Part shown: in pieces, positions 33,601 through 45,908 of the stretch | How the letters are laid out: every line of letters begins with the position of its first letter | How positions within the stretch are numbered: position 1 is the first letter of the stretch | DNA from: Symbiodinium natans | Lineage: Eukaryota > Sar > Dinophyceae > Suessiales > Symbiodiniaceae | Direction: 5' to 3' | NCBI GenBank assembly: GCA_905221605.1 | Contig: CAJNDS010000200.1 | Coordinates: forward strand, 1 to 64,000 | Length of the DNA: 64,000 nt | Translations under genes and position numbers: made by a program | The notes under the pieces: generated by a model | Database searches by the model: none | The model's input: only the letters and a program-made list of their open reading frames with translations | Told to the model about the DNA's origin: nothing

Positions 33601-36600
33601 GAGTGACCGGCCCAGTGCCTGCGTTTGAAAAGATGCTCCCTAACACGCTGGCTGCTTGAAGTGGCGAGCTCTACGAGTACAGCGTGCCAAGGCCTGCAGC
33701 CGTTCCAGGTGCTGGCTATCCGAGATGTCCACGCCTGTCCAGGACAGCAGATGCTTTTGTGTTGTATGAGACGCGCGTCTGAGACGATGCACGATGCGCA
33801 TCGATGCGCAATGATAGTCCAATTCATTTGCAAAGGGTGAGCTCTTTCCAGCCACGACAGTGAAAGTGTTACAAAGCGCAACGCTTGCTCATCACACCTT
33901 GCATGTGACCTGGACTGCGGAGCATTTGGCTCATAGCCTTGGCAGAACGAACTATACCGAAGGGAAGTAGAAGTTGTATGCGACCATGCTGTAGCAACTC
34001 ATGGACTCAGAACGGTGGCACCCTGCACATTGCAGACTACCAGGAAATGTCAAATCATTTTTGTTCTACCAGTAAGAGACTAACAGTACTGGCAGGCTGG
34101 CTTCTGCAGTCGAGCTGCTGTGTTGCGGCACAAGTTTTGCAGCCAATGCCTTCGTTGAAGCTGCAGCAGGATACCCTATAGTGTAAGCAGTTGTAAGTGA
34201 AGGTTCAAAGTACTGTATCAAGCGGCTTGGCTGCTTCGCCCTCCGAACCCACAAACTGCTGCGTGGCCAACATAGTCGGGACAGCACGCTGCAGCAGCGC
34301 ATATGCCTCCACCACCATGAAGCACGAGGCATGTATGCATAGTATATCATAGTATGCACGCTAACAGCGCGTAAAGCAATTCAAAGCACAGTGTGGCACC
34401 ACCCACCTCGGAGTGCTGGAACATTCGAATTCGAAGGAGCGCAATTCCCAGAAGCCTGTGATAGCTTCACACTGGCGCAGCTTGTCTGCTCTGACTCCAA
34501 CCCGTCATGAACCTGAAAGCCTACACTGAGTCTACAAGCTGCCCGAAAGCAGGTTACCTCTTCACCAAGGTGGGTGTCACAGTCAGACGTGCTTGAGAAA
34601 TTGGAGATTTGGGTGTGGGAATCAAAGCTCTTCACGGAGGCAACCAGAAGCGACAGCAGCAGCCTGCGAAAGCGTTTAGTAGCTGATTCTAGCTCCTATA
34701 GATACTATCCTATACACCTCACCATGACTCACGGGTCCCCTGCCTGCTGGCGAAGGCCCCAGCTTCCGGTGAGTTCGGCTGGTCAAGGCCGGCGGCCTGA
34801 GCCGTGCGGACCTTGGGGAGTCCACGACTTGAGTGGTGTGATGCCGTTCGAATTGCAAGACCCCAACTCCCTAAAACCCGAACCCCAAAGACGAAATACC
34901 CCCAAAATGCATGTTTCCCAGCACTCCAGGAGCTTGAGGGGCACCGAGAGGAATCCAACAACAAGCAGGGACTCCGCTGCCCTTCGACGAGACTGGAACA
35001 TCCTAAGGGCTTGGGGCTGCTTCGCGGCCTTGCTTTGACCACCAACAACCCTAAAGGTCGTTCCCCGAAGCCGAGGAAGTTTCGTTCCAGGTGGCCTCCC
35101 ATTCCTTCTGCGCCACCTCCAGCTCAAGCAGGGCGCGTGCAATGCGATAGTAACCGGCAACAACCGGATCGTCGCCTCAACTGACTCAACAAAGCGTGAC
35201 ATGAACGAGTGCACTACAGGCAGTGGTCCCCAGTGGCCGTGGTTCAAGCACAACTCGAAACTGAGGACTGAGGATGCTGCATGGCGTCTGCGGTATCGCT
35301 TGGATTTCAGCTGGATCTCCAAACTCTAAGGTGCGGATGGCATTCCGAAGAGCCACCTGCCATGCTACCTAGTGAATGTCTGCCACCTGCATTTTGCACA
35401 CTCACAGACCGACAGAAAGCCGCGCCTCCTCATCCGCAAGTGGTTGCAAGTTCTGTGCCTGCGACAGTTGCTACGACGGCTGCAGCAATGCCTTGCTCAT
35501 GCTATGGCGCCTGTCCCGCCGCATCTGTGATTTCTTATGCTTCTGCTAAGTAGAAAAGGCAACAAGCCGCCAGCAGCTTCTATGTATAATTGTGAGTGTA
35601 TGTATGATAATAGTACCATATAAGTATGATATATTAAAATGTCATATAGATATTATCGTTTTATACCAGGTGTGACGGGCGATGCCCCGTGTCCTGCCCC
35701 AGCTCGATGGCATCCCACTTGTCGCGAAGACCTTCCAAAGCCTCCGAGGCCTGCGGCTCAGAGAAGCTACGACTCTCAGTGGATGCCTCTAATATACTCT
35801 AATGATTCTAATATATTGAAATGATTCTACGAGTACTGCACTTCATCAAGAATTCCAGGTTTTAACCAAGCACGAGCCTGGGTGAGTTGTTCAACCAGCG
35901 CGGCGCGAGGCACAGAGTGCCGGGATGCCCGCCTGGCTTTCAAGCTTTCAAGTCTTCCGAGACCTCTGGAAAAACTAGTACGAAGCACAACTGGGTCAGA
36001 GGGGATGGAAGGGCCTTGCACTTGCTGCACAAAGGCAAGCAGAAGCAGCAGCGGCCCCAGACACCCTCGAAGCTCGCTCGCACCTGCGGCGTTGCAGGTG
36101 ACTTGTGGACCGTGTTTACATGTGTCAAATGCAATGTCGGCTGGGACAACACAAACAGCTGGTGATGGAATCAAGAGACAGGCACCAGCAAGACATCTGA
36201 CGAGCTCGATTCCATCTAAGGATCAGTTTCCAAATCTGATCGCAAGCCAACGGCCCGGTGGGCCTCGACCAGTGCAGGTCTAATTGCCCTTGCGTGGGAC
36301 GCAGAGTTGGCCGTTGCACCCGTGGCAACCCTCCTCAGTTTCACTTCATCCTTTGACATGAAGGATACGCAAACAAAAACATTTGCCTTTCGTTGTACCT
36401 TTGAAAGGCCAAAATCCTCGAGTAGCATCGGGTAGCAGCTGACGGGAGCACAGGATGCAAGCTCAGAGTTATGACAGTCATGAGTTATGACAGTTTTGAC
36501 AGTTAGAACGACAGGAAGCTTCTCGGCAGCACGCTGGGGCCATCTGCCCATGTGGAGGTGCGTTGCACGGCGGCAATTGAGAACATCGCGGTCAATCTGA

Positions 36601-37035
36601 GTATAAGTTGGACATGTCACTAGCAATGCCCATCGAATTCCCTTTCTGTCGTGCCTTGTAGCAGCAAGAGATTGCATTGTCTCGCCCCTGCGTAGGTCCA
36701 CCAGGACTATGTATCACTGGTTCTGCGAGATGCATTATCGTGCTGCTGTATACGATGCTTTTGCGCCAGCCGTGCTGGCGAGGCACACTTATGACTAATG
36801 ACTAATGACTTATGTCACGGCTGAGTGCATGCTGGGTGGGAATGCGGAGCCTGTAACATCCGCAACCGTGTTGTTGCAATCATCTCCAGTCTGCCCTGTG
36901 CTCTGAATGCTACTGTAGCTAGATCTCGCACTTAGCCGTGTCAGTTCTCACATTTCATGACCAAATACGGCCAGGGGGCCAGGTATTCAGAGGACCAACA
37001 TCAGATGCATGGTCTATCCAGAAGCCCATTTCCGT
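33601..37035. other. Mostly unresolved; flank of the tandem array
   Basis: Apart from one exon-like piece at 35,081-35,170, nothing is assigned. About 35,580-35,650 is AT-rich (TATGATA words). From about 36,840 to 37,035 the sequence is unique and ends abruptly at the first repeat unit. Confidence 0.35.
35081..35170 (-). CDS. Exon-like piece, helical, unassigned
   Basis: The minus-strand reading DPVVAGYYRIARALLELEVA continues as a charged helix (QKEWEATWNE) and is clearly more protein-like than the other frames. It is probably an internal or 5' exon of the gene whose later exons lie below 33.6 kb. No family is recognised. Confidence 0.35.
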
Positions 37036-37510
37036 CAGCTCTCAAATTCTTGCAGAGCTATCTAGCAATGCACTGGGCAAGTCGCCCAGTCACACTGGCT
37101 TATTGCAGCTCTCGCGACTCGCGGCAGAACGGCCAGCTAAGGATCCAGCTCGCACAAACTTCGGCAGACTTTGGTTTGTTGGCGTGCTGAATGCTTCCAT
37201 TCAATACGACGGCACGGTCCTTGGCGGCACTGCTAAATCTACGCAGCATGCCCCGAACAAGGGCCCAAAAGGCATCTAATTTGAACCTATGATACACGTC
37301 AGGTCTGTTAGAGGCCAGCGCATCTGCCACTGTGGCAGGGGCCTTGTAGAACATAGCAGAACATAAAGATCGCCCATGGTCCTTGTCTTCGGGAGCTGCG
37401 GAAAAGGAGCTGGGCTCTGGGGCTTTTCCCCAGCCTGCCCGCCACGAACGCCCGCGCCACAGAGGCTCTTTTGAGCTCTGCGAGCAAGCGATCCATGCCG
37501 GAGCGACGCC

Positions 37511-40500
37511 TCAGTCCTTGCCCTTCAGGCTCTCCTTCAGCTCGTTGAGCTTGTCCTGCGGCTGCTTACATTGCGGTGCCTGTACTCCATACCCCAGCTA
37601 CTTGCAGGCAAAGGCTCCTCGAGCTCCCAGACCTCCTCGTCGGTCAGCGTCTGCTTCTTCTTGCCGTCCTGTCGGTGTCAGATATACGAGTACCACCGAT
37701 CTGTACCAGTGCCACTGCCGTCCGCATCTACAGACTGCGCTGGAGGCGCTTTGCGTCGGCTCCTTGATCTTCTTCTCAAGGTCCTTGATGGACTTCTTCT
37801 TGTCCTTCTCGGTCATGGTGACCTCGACAACTGCTCCAAACCGGCCTTTTCCTACAATGCTGGGGCTGGGGAACATGGTCAAGGCGTCAACGGATGGTCA
37901 AGGAATGTCAAGGATACTGTCCAGGGAGGGTCATTCTCTGGCTCCGCTTGCCAACCAGTTGCGCTCTTCTTGACCTCGATCTTGTTGCCCGCGCCGTCGA
38001 AGACCTCATCAGGGCCTCGGGGCAAGCGAATGCTGCTCCCAGCGCCGCCCGCACATCCCTGCAACGCCTACTCTCGGATCCCTGTACATATTCCGACCGG
38101 CCCTGTGGAGCAGTGGAGCTGTCCCTGTTCTGGGCCTTTGTTTGCGTTGTCGTCATCCTTGGAGTTGTCGATAGACTCGCCCTCGATGCGGAGGCGGCCT
38201 GCCCTCAGGCGTGCGAGGGGTTGGGGAGAAGATGGGAGAAGCGACACAGAAGAATCTTGAGGATTGTCCAACCGGCTGCTCCGAGGTGCTGCATGATCCA
38301 CTTCTCCGTCGCCACGCTGTCGCAGAACTCCTGAACTGAGAGCCATGGCAGAGCACAGGTCGCCTTGCCTTCAGCCCTCCACTACCCCCCCCCATCGCGT
38401 CGTCAATGCCGCCCCCTGAAGCGAAGCGCGGCCTTGTTGTGGGAGATGATGAGGACACCGCCCTTGTAGTCCTTGATTGCCAAGACCAAGGCACCTGACA
38501 AATCGAATGGGTATAAATCGTATAACATGGTATAACATTATGGCATCACGAAGTCACGCTAAAGAATGACACGCCCAGGGCAGGGCGGCTGTGACAAAGT
38601 GCAGGCGGGGCACCCAGGCCGTCGCGGTCAAGGTAGTTGGTCGGCCTCGGGGGATCGTTGCACAGGGCACGCCACGTGATGCCGTTCCAAGGAAAGCAGT
38701 CTACGAGCATCTTGCCGCGTGGGCCGCATCCGTCTACAAGGCATCTGAGCGGCTCGTCAAGGATGAGAACGTGCGGGTTCTGCCACATGGCAGCCGCCAG
38801 GACGATCTTCACCTTCATTCCGCCACCTTGCAGGCAACAGCTTGTGCCGACAAGAGCCCATCTCAGCACCAGACATGTAGCGGCTAGCGGCTAGTGACTA
38901 GTGGCTAGCGAAACAGCGAAACTCTTACAGACTCTTGACACTTTTAGACTCATGACTCATGGGGGGCAAGGCACTGAGCTGGTTGATCTGCGTGTGGCTG
39001 GCGGACTCGGCATCGACGCCGAAGTCTGCCTGTCGAGGGCTTCTCTGCGATCTACCGAGTCACCGAAGTAACCTCCGTGAGCTTCTGACATTTCTGGTCT
39101 TCTGAGCCACTTCTGGGTCCGTGGTGTGGGTACGTGTGCGTCCAGGGCGCCAGGTGCTTCTCCACGCCCGGCTGGGTGAGCTGCTTGGTCATCAGGCCCG
39201 CCATGGCGGCCTGACCTCGGAACCAGGTCCCCGCGCGTCGGCGCTGCAGTGAGTCTCCCTACCCCACTCCGACCCGTGCAACACGGGTGCGACTACAAGC
39301 ACGACGACCTCATACGACCTCCGAGCCGAGCTGCGCTCATCCTCGCGCTGCACAAGCTTGATGTAGCCCATCTTCACCAGGGTGTCCTTCTCCACCCAGG
39401 TGTTGTTGTCCATGGACTTGAACTGCCACTTCACCTGGCATTGCAGACCATTGCAGGATGCGTATGTACTCAGGCTGCGGCCCTGCAGACTGGTGGTACA
39501 CTTGGGCGGCATGGGCGGCCTCGTACTCGAAAGTCTTCTCCTTCTTCTTCTGACGTCGGTTGACAATGGCATCCGGGACCACGGCTCCAGCCTCGTCCTG
39601 CTTGGCCTTCCTGGGTGCAGGGGCGCGGGCTACTACGGCAGATCGCAGAAAAGAGGTGTGCTGAGGTATGCTCAGGTTTGGCGTGGCATGATACTGTATT
39701 AGGCGTGGCTCACGGATGATGCGGATGTGCTGGCGCATGCTGCTGCCGAGGGGCTTGGCGTCCTCCTTGGGGTCCGTGCAGCGGCGCACGTTGCCGGTGA
39801 CGGAGTCGATGCACCACTTCTGGGCCCGGGCCTTCTCCTCGTCCACTGAGAGGTCCTCGGTCTTGAACTCGATGCTCTCGCGGTCATCGTTGCCCGCAAA
39901 GCGCCACATGATGTACTGCGTGGGGGTCTCCTGCATGTGCTTCTCCAAGTGGTGGAAGGCGTGCTGCGCCACGTAGGCCATTCGCAGGCCCTGGGCCTTC
40001 CAGATGGTGCCTTCCGTGGGAAGCTGCTCGCCCACCAGCACCTTGATGGCCGTGGATTTGCCCGCACCGTTGGCGCCGATCACTGCCACTCGGCTCACCT
40101 GGGACACAGTCCTCGGCACGACGACAGGAGCTCCGAAGAGGGCATGAGGGGTACGGGAGTGACACGGGGAGTGATTTCTCAAAGCAACATGGAACGGAGG
40201 GGCCAATGCCAATGCTGCTCAAGGCTCAGGCTCACATCCATGATGGTGGGCTTGTCCTTGGTGGGGTACGTGAAGCTGACGTTGTTCATGCGCAGGATGA
40301 CCTTGCTGCGGCTCTTCACGCCTTCCAGCGCGCCGGGCTCCGGGAACACGAAGCGCATGTTGTCGTTGCGGATCTCGAAGTACGACTTCTTCTCCGGGTA
40401 CTTCTCCACGAACCTCTCAGGACACATCTGGCAACGACTGAGGCAGGAACACGGAACACGTCCGCAAGCAAGCGCAAGCGAAACTCCGGCCAAGGTGCTG

Positions 40501-43500
40501 GGTGAGGGTCTGGCCCTTCTCGCCCTTGAAGGTCTTGAGCTTGCGGTCCTGGAAGTCGATGATGTGAGTGCCTTGGCGATGCAACAGTGCAACAATCAGA
40601 GCTGTGCAGAATGCAGGGGCCTTGCTCGCGATGAAGAGACCCAGAGTGCATCAAATTGCAGCTTCGCACATTGCCGGATGTGCAGTGCGTTTTCTGCACG
40701 GCCAGGATGCACATCTTGTCAAGGAAAGGGCTGAAGTGGGAGGTGCAGATGATGCTTCCATCGAAGGACTCGAGCCAGTCTTCCAGCCACCTCGTCTTCG
40801 AATGCGGCTCGACGTTGAAGCGTACAGATGCATTCGGCAGCGTGTGCTCAGCATCTGGTCTACGGGAGTCTAGGGTCTACTCATTGGCAGGTCTACTCCC
40901 CGCGTCACACAGCAAATTTGATGGTGAGTGCACGGCGATGCTCGTCTATGCAAGACGCACAATGACACACACAAGCACATGCACCGGGCTGCATCTGGCT
41001 ACCGACAGTGCATGATATTGGGCCGTCGAGGCACTTGATGTTGTCAACGTCAAGATGTCCGGTCGGCTCGTCCAGCATGAGCACCTCTGGAATCAAACAC
41101 CGAGCACAAGACAGAGCACCAGAGTCACAAGACGATGGAGGGAGAGGAATGGAGGGAGGGAACGAGAGAAACTCTGCTCATTCATCTCTCCTCGGAAAGC
41201 GACACTTTCTGCAACCCCCCAAACTCATCCAAAATCCACACCCACAGTGAGGGAGCCAGGGCACGTCGGCGTTCATCAGCTGCGCAGCGCACAGCTGCAT
41301 CTTCATCTTCCAACCGCCGGAGTAGGAGGTCACCGGCCTCATCAGCTGCAAAGCTATCATGGAGGGGGAATCATGGCGGCAGGGGCATCGCTTGGAAATT
41401 GGAAAATCCTGGAAACTTTCCGGCACTGCGGCCGGGGCGCAGCTCCAGATTGGCGGCACGGTCGGGGCCGCCAGGGTAGCCGAAGCCGATGGACTTCATC
41501 AGCTCCTTGACCTCAACATCGCGCATGGATGGGAAGCAGGTGCCGGCTGCTTCAGAACTGCAGACAGGATGCCGTCTCCTCCTTCACAGGCGGGTCCAGC
41601 TTGTAGATGTCGTTGCCTGAAATTGGCAAGGTGGCATGGTTCAGTGGTGCAGCACAGTTGGCGCAGCACCATGTCCCGACCACTTCAGCCGCGTTGCAGG
41701 TGTGGACGACCCACCACCATCCGGGCTTGTCCACCGAAAGGATGGGGAAACCTGGAGAAGAGCAAGGCATTTCCAGATGCTTCGAGGCTTGCCTCTTTAA
41801 CAATCCATCCGCACCCTTCGCACAGGATGCTCGGCTCCCAGCCATCGTCCTGCACTCCCACCTCCTCATCTTCGATCCTTGGCAGAGGCACAGACCCGAC
41901 TGGAAAAGCAGCCCCGAGCCACAGTGCCTTATTCAACTTCCGCAGCAGAGAGGGAAAGACAGAGAGAGAGAGAGAGGGAGAAAAACACATAGAGATAGAG
42001 AGAAAGTAAAAAGAACATCTAGCCGTCGCTGCCAAGGCTCTCGTGCTCAACGAAGACGCTCTTGAGCTCGTCTCGCTTGGGGAAGCCCTCGCAGCTTATC
42101 GCAGCTTACGGGCTCACAGCTTGAAGCTCTGGGCCAGTGGGAGCTTGTGCCCGTGAAAGAAAGCGAAACAAGGAGACGGGCTCCCTGCGTCACCCTGCCT
42201 CCAGCTGCTCGTTGGCGATGGCACGCATGAGCGTCGTCTTGCCACACTGGTTGGGTCCAAGGAGGCCATAGAAGCGGTTGCGCTTCAGATGCATCTTGGC
42301 GTCGCGCAGCAAGGTGAGCGTGCCGTAGGCCAGGGAGAAGGCTCCCTTGTACAGGTCAACGCCCTCGGTGTCCTCCTCCTCGACCTCTTCCTTGGGCTTG
42401 GCGGCGATTTCCATCTTGGCACGCAGCGCCTCGGTGATGGAGTCGAAAGGTGCCAGGTAGCCGACGTCCTTCTTCCACAGGTCCTCATCGAAGACCCGCA
42501 TGTTGGCGGCGCACGCGGCCAGGGCGGAAACATGCGTCAGCTCGTCTTCGAAGGCCTCTCCGGAGCCTGCATTGCCACCCAGCGCTGCGGACACCTGCTT
42601 CTTGGCATCCTCAAGCTTCATCTGCTGCAGAGACTCGGCACCTCGGCCACAAGTGACACTACAAGAGGATACAAGAGCCAAGCGATGGCAAGCATCAGCA
42701 GGAGCTGCACCAGCCTTCTCCGGCGGCCTTCTGCAAGGTCTTGTAGGCCTTCTCGGCGACGCCTGCCAGACTTGGAATGGAGGCTTGCCAGGCTTGCATC
42801 ATCTTACATCAACTTTGACGTACTTATACAGTAGCCCTCCGTCCCACGTTGCCCCACTCCATCCCACTCCTTTGCGGCAAAGGTCAGCAAAGGAATAGCC
42901 ATTGCAAAGATAGAAACGACGGGCTCGGGATACGCTGGGCCCCCTTGAAAGCCGAGAAGAGGCCTCGTGCTTCTGGGTCGGAGATCTTCTGTGTGGCGCT
43001 CTTGACCAAAGGATCCAACTTCGGCATCAAAGGAAGCACCTCCGAAAATAAAACGGATCATGCGATGCAGTTTGCACCCAATCTGCACCCAATCTGCACC
43101 CAATCTGCACCCATCTGCGCGTGCTCTCGGCTATTCTCGGCCTCTGCAGGGTCCTCGACGAGCTTGCACATGTTGTCCACGATCTGGCAGCACGTGCGCT
43201 TCACCTGCAGAGCCAAAGGCAAGGCCGAGAGAGAAGATCGCCGCTGCTGGGACGGCCTCCTCGTTCTTGTCGTTCAGGCCGCGCGTCAGCACGGGCATGG
43301 TGACCTCGGAGGTACATCGCGGAGAGCGCCATAGAGAGCGCCACGGAGGGAGCGAGTGCGGAAACTTGATTGAAGGCGGCACGGCGTCAGTCTCTAGACG
43401 TCTCCGGAAATTCCTCTGGGCTCCCGGCTGCCAGAGCCGGGGCCTCCACATTCTGCACGAAGATGCCTTGGGGGCCAGGCCGGCTTCGGCTCAGTTTGTG

Positions 43501-45174
43501 CTGGCTGCCATCAGCATTCGTCGGCACGACTTGGTGATCCAAGGATATTCAAGGAGCATCCGGCCAGCTTCTCCACGCAGGCGTGGGTCTTGTCAATAGA
43601 AGAGGCAGCATCGACCACGGCTGGGAGGAAGGGCTCCAAGTCCTGAGGCGCACTGAGGGAGAGCATCTCAAGCACTTTCACGCATGCCTCCGTCCGCAAG
43701 CGCAAGAAGTTGGTGGCCTTGTTTCCCGTGCATCCGCAGATGGCCGTCATGCACTCCAGCGCCGCTGTCTTCACCTGCATGCCAACAAAACAGGACATGC
43801 GGGCAGCATGGCTTGGCTCTGGCCTCCTTCTTGATGTCGCAGGTCAGGTCAGCCACGGGAGCAACTAGGTTCACCAGCAGGTAGCCTCGGAGAGCGGCAG
43901 ATCCCGCGCAGTCCAGTATATGTAAACTCTCCTACATACATGTATTTCTGTAGTTGTATCTGGGGCAAGATATCTCTGCCTTTCTCTGCCTTTCTCTGTG
44001 CGCTATTCTCCCGCCAATCCTAGATGCGACGAGTGGCCCACGGCGCGAGGAGCTTTGCCAGCCAGGGCGGAGATGATTTGCAGAGTGGCTTCCTTCTGGG
44101 TGGGCTTTGCCTGTACCGGGCAATGACGCCAGCTTGGTGCTGCGATGTGATGTGCTGCGTGAATCTTGAATGTTTGGGAACCATTTTGGGATTCACGCCT
44201 TCACGGCCAGCCCGTTCAGGAAGGAGGGCAGCAGGAGCTCGACGGCAAATGGGGAGACCATCTCCATGATGGCCTCAAAAGGTCACAGGGAAGCAGCCAG
44301 GGCAGCTCCCGTTGCAAGAAGAGACGAAGGCATCGGCCTTGCTGGTGGCGACAGCGGCATCCTTCACGTTCTTGGACTTGTCGTTCGAAGCCTGCAGGGC
44401 TCTGTGCAGTATGTGCATTGAAACTCCCACTCGCTGTTTGGCCGGTCAGGCAGTCGGGCACGCCGTGGCATGAATGGCGCGACTGTCGCACAGTCCTCCA
44501 GGATCTTGGGGAAAGCGGCCACCAAGAAGGGTTCGGCCGGGCGCCCCTTGTCCTGCCAAATCCGCGGCAGTACAGTATGCGGAGAATTGTTTTGGGACAC
44601 CTGTAATATCCTACGCAAGTCACGAGCCGCGCCCGGGCCTTCGCGATTGCGGCCAGACCTTCCAGGGCGGACTGTCCTGCCGCCTGGCATCAATTGTCGG
44701 ACTTCACAATGGGTGTGATGTCTGCAAACTGCAAACCTGTCCATTTATGGTGTGTATATATATATGTAGATATGTATTAATATAAACAAATAGGTATATA
44801 CATATTATATATATATATATATGGACATATTTTTTACTTACTTATTTATTTTTGATTTTTCTGTATGTATGTGCGCGTGTGTAAAGATGTAGGTATACAT
44901 GTCAATTGCTGTAAAAACTGCGCATGCTTCACAACTAACTGATACGAGTATGTATTGAATTCTCATCATGCGAATCATAAATTGAGCAACCTGTAACTAA
45001 TTGTAGCATGACCCATCATTTCTCTGAGAAGAACACTAGCAATAAACGTAACGACAGCCTGTGGCCACGCTGGGTCTGTTGCTAGCGGGCTGCGGCACTG
45101 TCGTGACATGGAGCGGCCTTGTCGGCGATCTTGGCCACAAGGCCCTCGACCTCAGCCTTCAGCTCCGCGGCCAT
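37511..45174 (-). CDS. Translation elongation factor 3 (eEF3), copy 1, 39 exons
   Basis: Ribosome-bound ABC-F ATPase. In fungi eEF3 promotes E-site tRNA release and late translocation in the cytosol. Assembled protein is 1,039 aa (yeast about 1,044). Residues about 1-270: HEAT-repeat region (KNVKDAAVATSK; LTRGLNDKNEE; IVDNMCKLVEDP). ABC1: Walker A GPNQCGKT at 397-404 (Gln at a usually Gly position), signature YSGGW about 502-506, Walker B LMLDEP about 523-528. ABC2: Walker A GANGAGKS 656-663, LSGGM 881-885, Walker B LILDEP about 902-907, then TNYLDRD. Between the ABC2 motifs, about 778-841, lies the eEF3-specific chromodomain-like insertion (VKWQFKSMDNNTWVEKD). The C-terminus is lysine-rich (MTEKDKKKSIKDLEKK) and ends GKD. 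The start Met (45,174) opens MAAELKAEVEGLVAKIADK, with no in-frame upstream alternative needed. Next copy in the same direction begins about 0.7 kb upstream. Confidence 0.93.
41958..42005. repeat. (GA)n tract in eEF3 intron 16
   Basis: GAGAGAGAGAGAGAGGGAG-type run. It has a different length in copy 2 (about 50,358-50,405) and copy 3 (about 58,790-58,830), so it is one of the markers that distinguish the units. Confidence 0.85.
44684..45117 (-). other. eEF3 copy 1 intron 1 with AT microsatellite
   Basis: 434-nt intron holding TATATATATATATA-type runs at about 44,752-44,820 and TTACTTACTTATTTATTT. The same intron is 455 nt in copy 2 (53,101-53,555), with different repeat numbers, and 171 nt in copy 3 (61,536-61,706), where the AT block and its flanks are absent and replaced by unrelated sequence. 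Confidence 0.8.
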
Positions 45175-45908
45175 TGCTTCACGCGAAGGGCAAAAACTTA
45201 GCTAATTCGCCAAGGGAGGCTCTGGAGGGGGAAAACGGCTTTGCGTCGATCAGGCTCCGTACATCAGGGCCCGCCAAGTCTTCGCCTTGCATCATTCGAA
45301 TTATTCTGGCAGACCCGTTCGGCATCAGGGGGCATCACTCCGATGATGAACCCTGTCGATCCTGAGACGTTGATGCTCCACTCTAGGGGCAAGGGCCGCA
45401 TCTGCGTCTTTTTGTTATGCCTTTTCTCCCCTTCAGCTCTCCACTTCTTGCAGAGCTATCTAGCAATGCACTGGGCGAGTCGCCCAGTCACACTGGCTTA
45501 TTGCAGCTCTCGCGACTCGCGGCAGAACGGCCAGCTAAGGATCCAGCTCGCACAAACTTCGGCAGACTTTGGTTTGTTGGCGTGCTGAATGCTTCCATTC
45601 AATACGACGGCACGGTCCTTGGCGGCACTGCTAAATCTACGCAGCATGCCCCGAACAAGGGCCCAAAAGGCATCTAATTTGAACCTATGATACACGTCAG
45701 GTCTGTTAGAGGCCAGCGCATCTGCCACTGTGGCAGGGGCCTTGTAGAACATAGCAGAACATAAAGATCGCCCATGGTCCTTGTCTTCGGGAGCTGCGGA
45801 AAAGGAGCTGGGCTCTGGGGCTTTTCCCCAGCCTGCCCGCCACGAACGCCCGCGCCACAGAGGCTCTTTTGAGCTCTGCGAGCAAGCGATCCATGCCGGA
45901 GCGACGCC
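45175..45908 (-). promoter_or_regulatory. Spacer between eEF3 copies 2 and 1 (734 bp)
   Basis: Holds the 3' flank of copy 2 (45,434-45,908) and the 5' flank of copy 1 (45,175-45,433). It must contain the polyadenylation region of one gene and the trans-splice acceptor, and any promoter, of the next. Candidate acceptor AGs before the ATG are in TTAGCTAAG at about 45,197-45,205 and CCTCCAGAG at about 45,218-45,226 (sense orientation). No TATA or AATAAA is evident. The short ORFs here are not genes. Confidence 0.5.

Larger units (their letters stand above)
37511..45174 (-). other. Exon map of eEF3 copy 1
   Basis: Exons 1-39 in coding order: 45118-45174, 44639-44683, 44496-44552, 44338-44391, 44199-44273, 44038-44110, 43824-43885, 43718-43774, 43561-43642, 43429-43466, 43257-43304, 43142-43204, 42964-43039, 42728-42762, 42199-42624, 42041-42087, 41843-41877, 41698-41751, 41579-41616, 41444-41511, 41265-41337, 41035-41084, 40711-40790, 40499-40571, 40236-40413, 39710-40098, 39520-39610, 39335-39434, 39151-39215, 38975-39029, 38754-38826, 38614-38645, 38433-38494, 38282-38330, 38136-38198, 37975-38015, 37763-37822, 37618-37668, 37511-37555. 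Total 3,120 nt. Donors: 25 GC, 7 GA, 6 GT; every acceptor AG. Junctions were placed by reading frame, the eEF3 family pattern and the AG rule. Several can slide within short direct repeats, and the junctions of exons 14/15 and 20/21 are the least certain. Confidence 0.8.
37036..45433 (-). repeat. eEF3 tandem unit 1 (8,398 bp)
   Basis: Leftmost (3'-most in transcription sense) unit of a direct tandem array. It starts at the word CAGCTCT, which is also where units 2, 3 and 4 start (45,434; 53,872; 62,971). To the left of 37,036 similarity to the other units stops at once. Internal identity with unit 2 is nearly complete by eye. Confidence 0.93.

Noticed and set aside
37383-38334. Long plus-strand ORFs (up to 229 codons) repeated in every eEF3 unit
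   Set aside because: They are antisense shadows of the GC-rich eEF3 exons and introns, and conserved only because the units are near-identical.
44470-44500. Cys/Ser difference between eEF3 copies after ILED
   Set aside because: The exon ends at ILE with a GA donor, so the difference is intronic.
44690-44725. In-frame peptide ITPIVKSDN followed by TGA just before eEF3 exon 2, conserved in all three copies
   Set aside because: At first it looked like an exon with a recoded stop. Exon 1 (phase 0, ending ADK) joins directly to AAGQSALEGLAAIAK after the CCAG acceptor, so this stretch is intronic.
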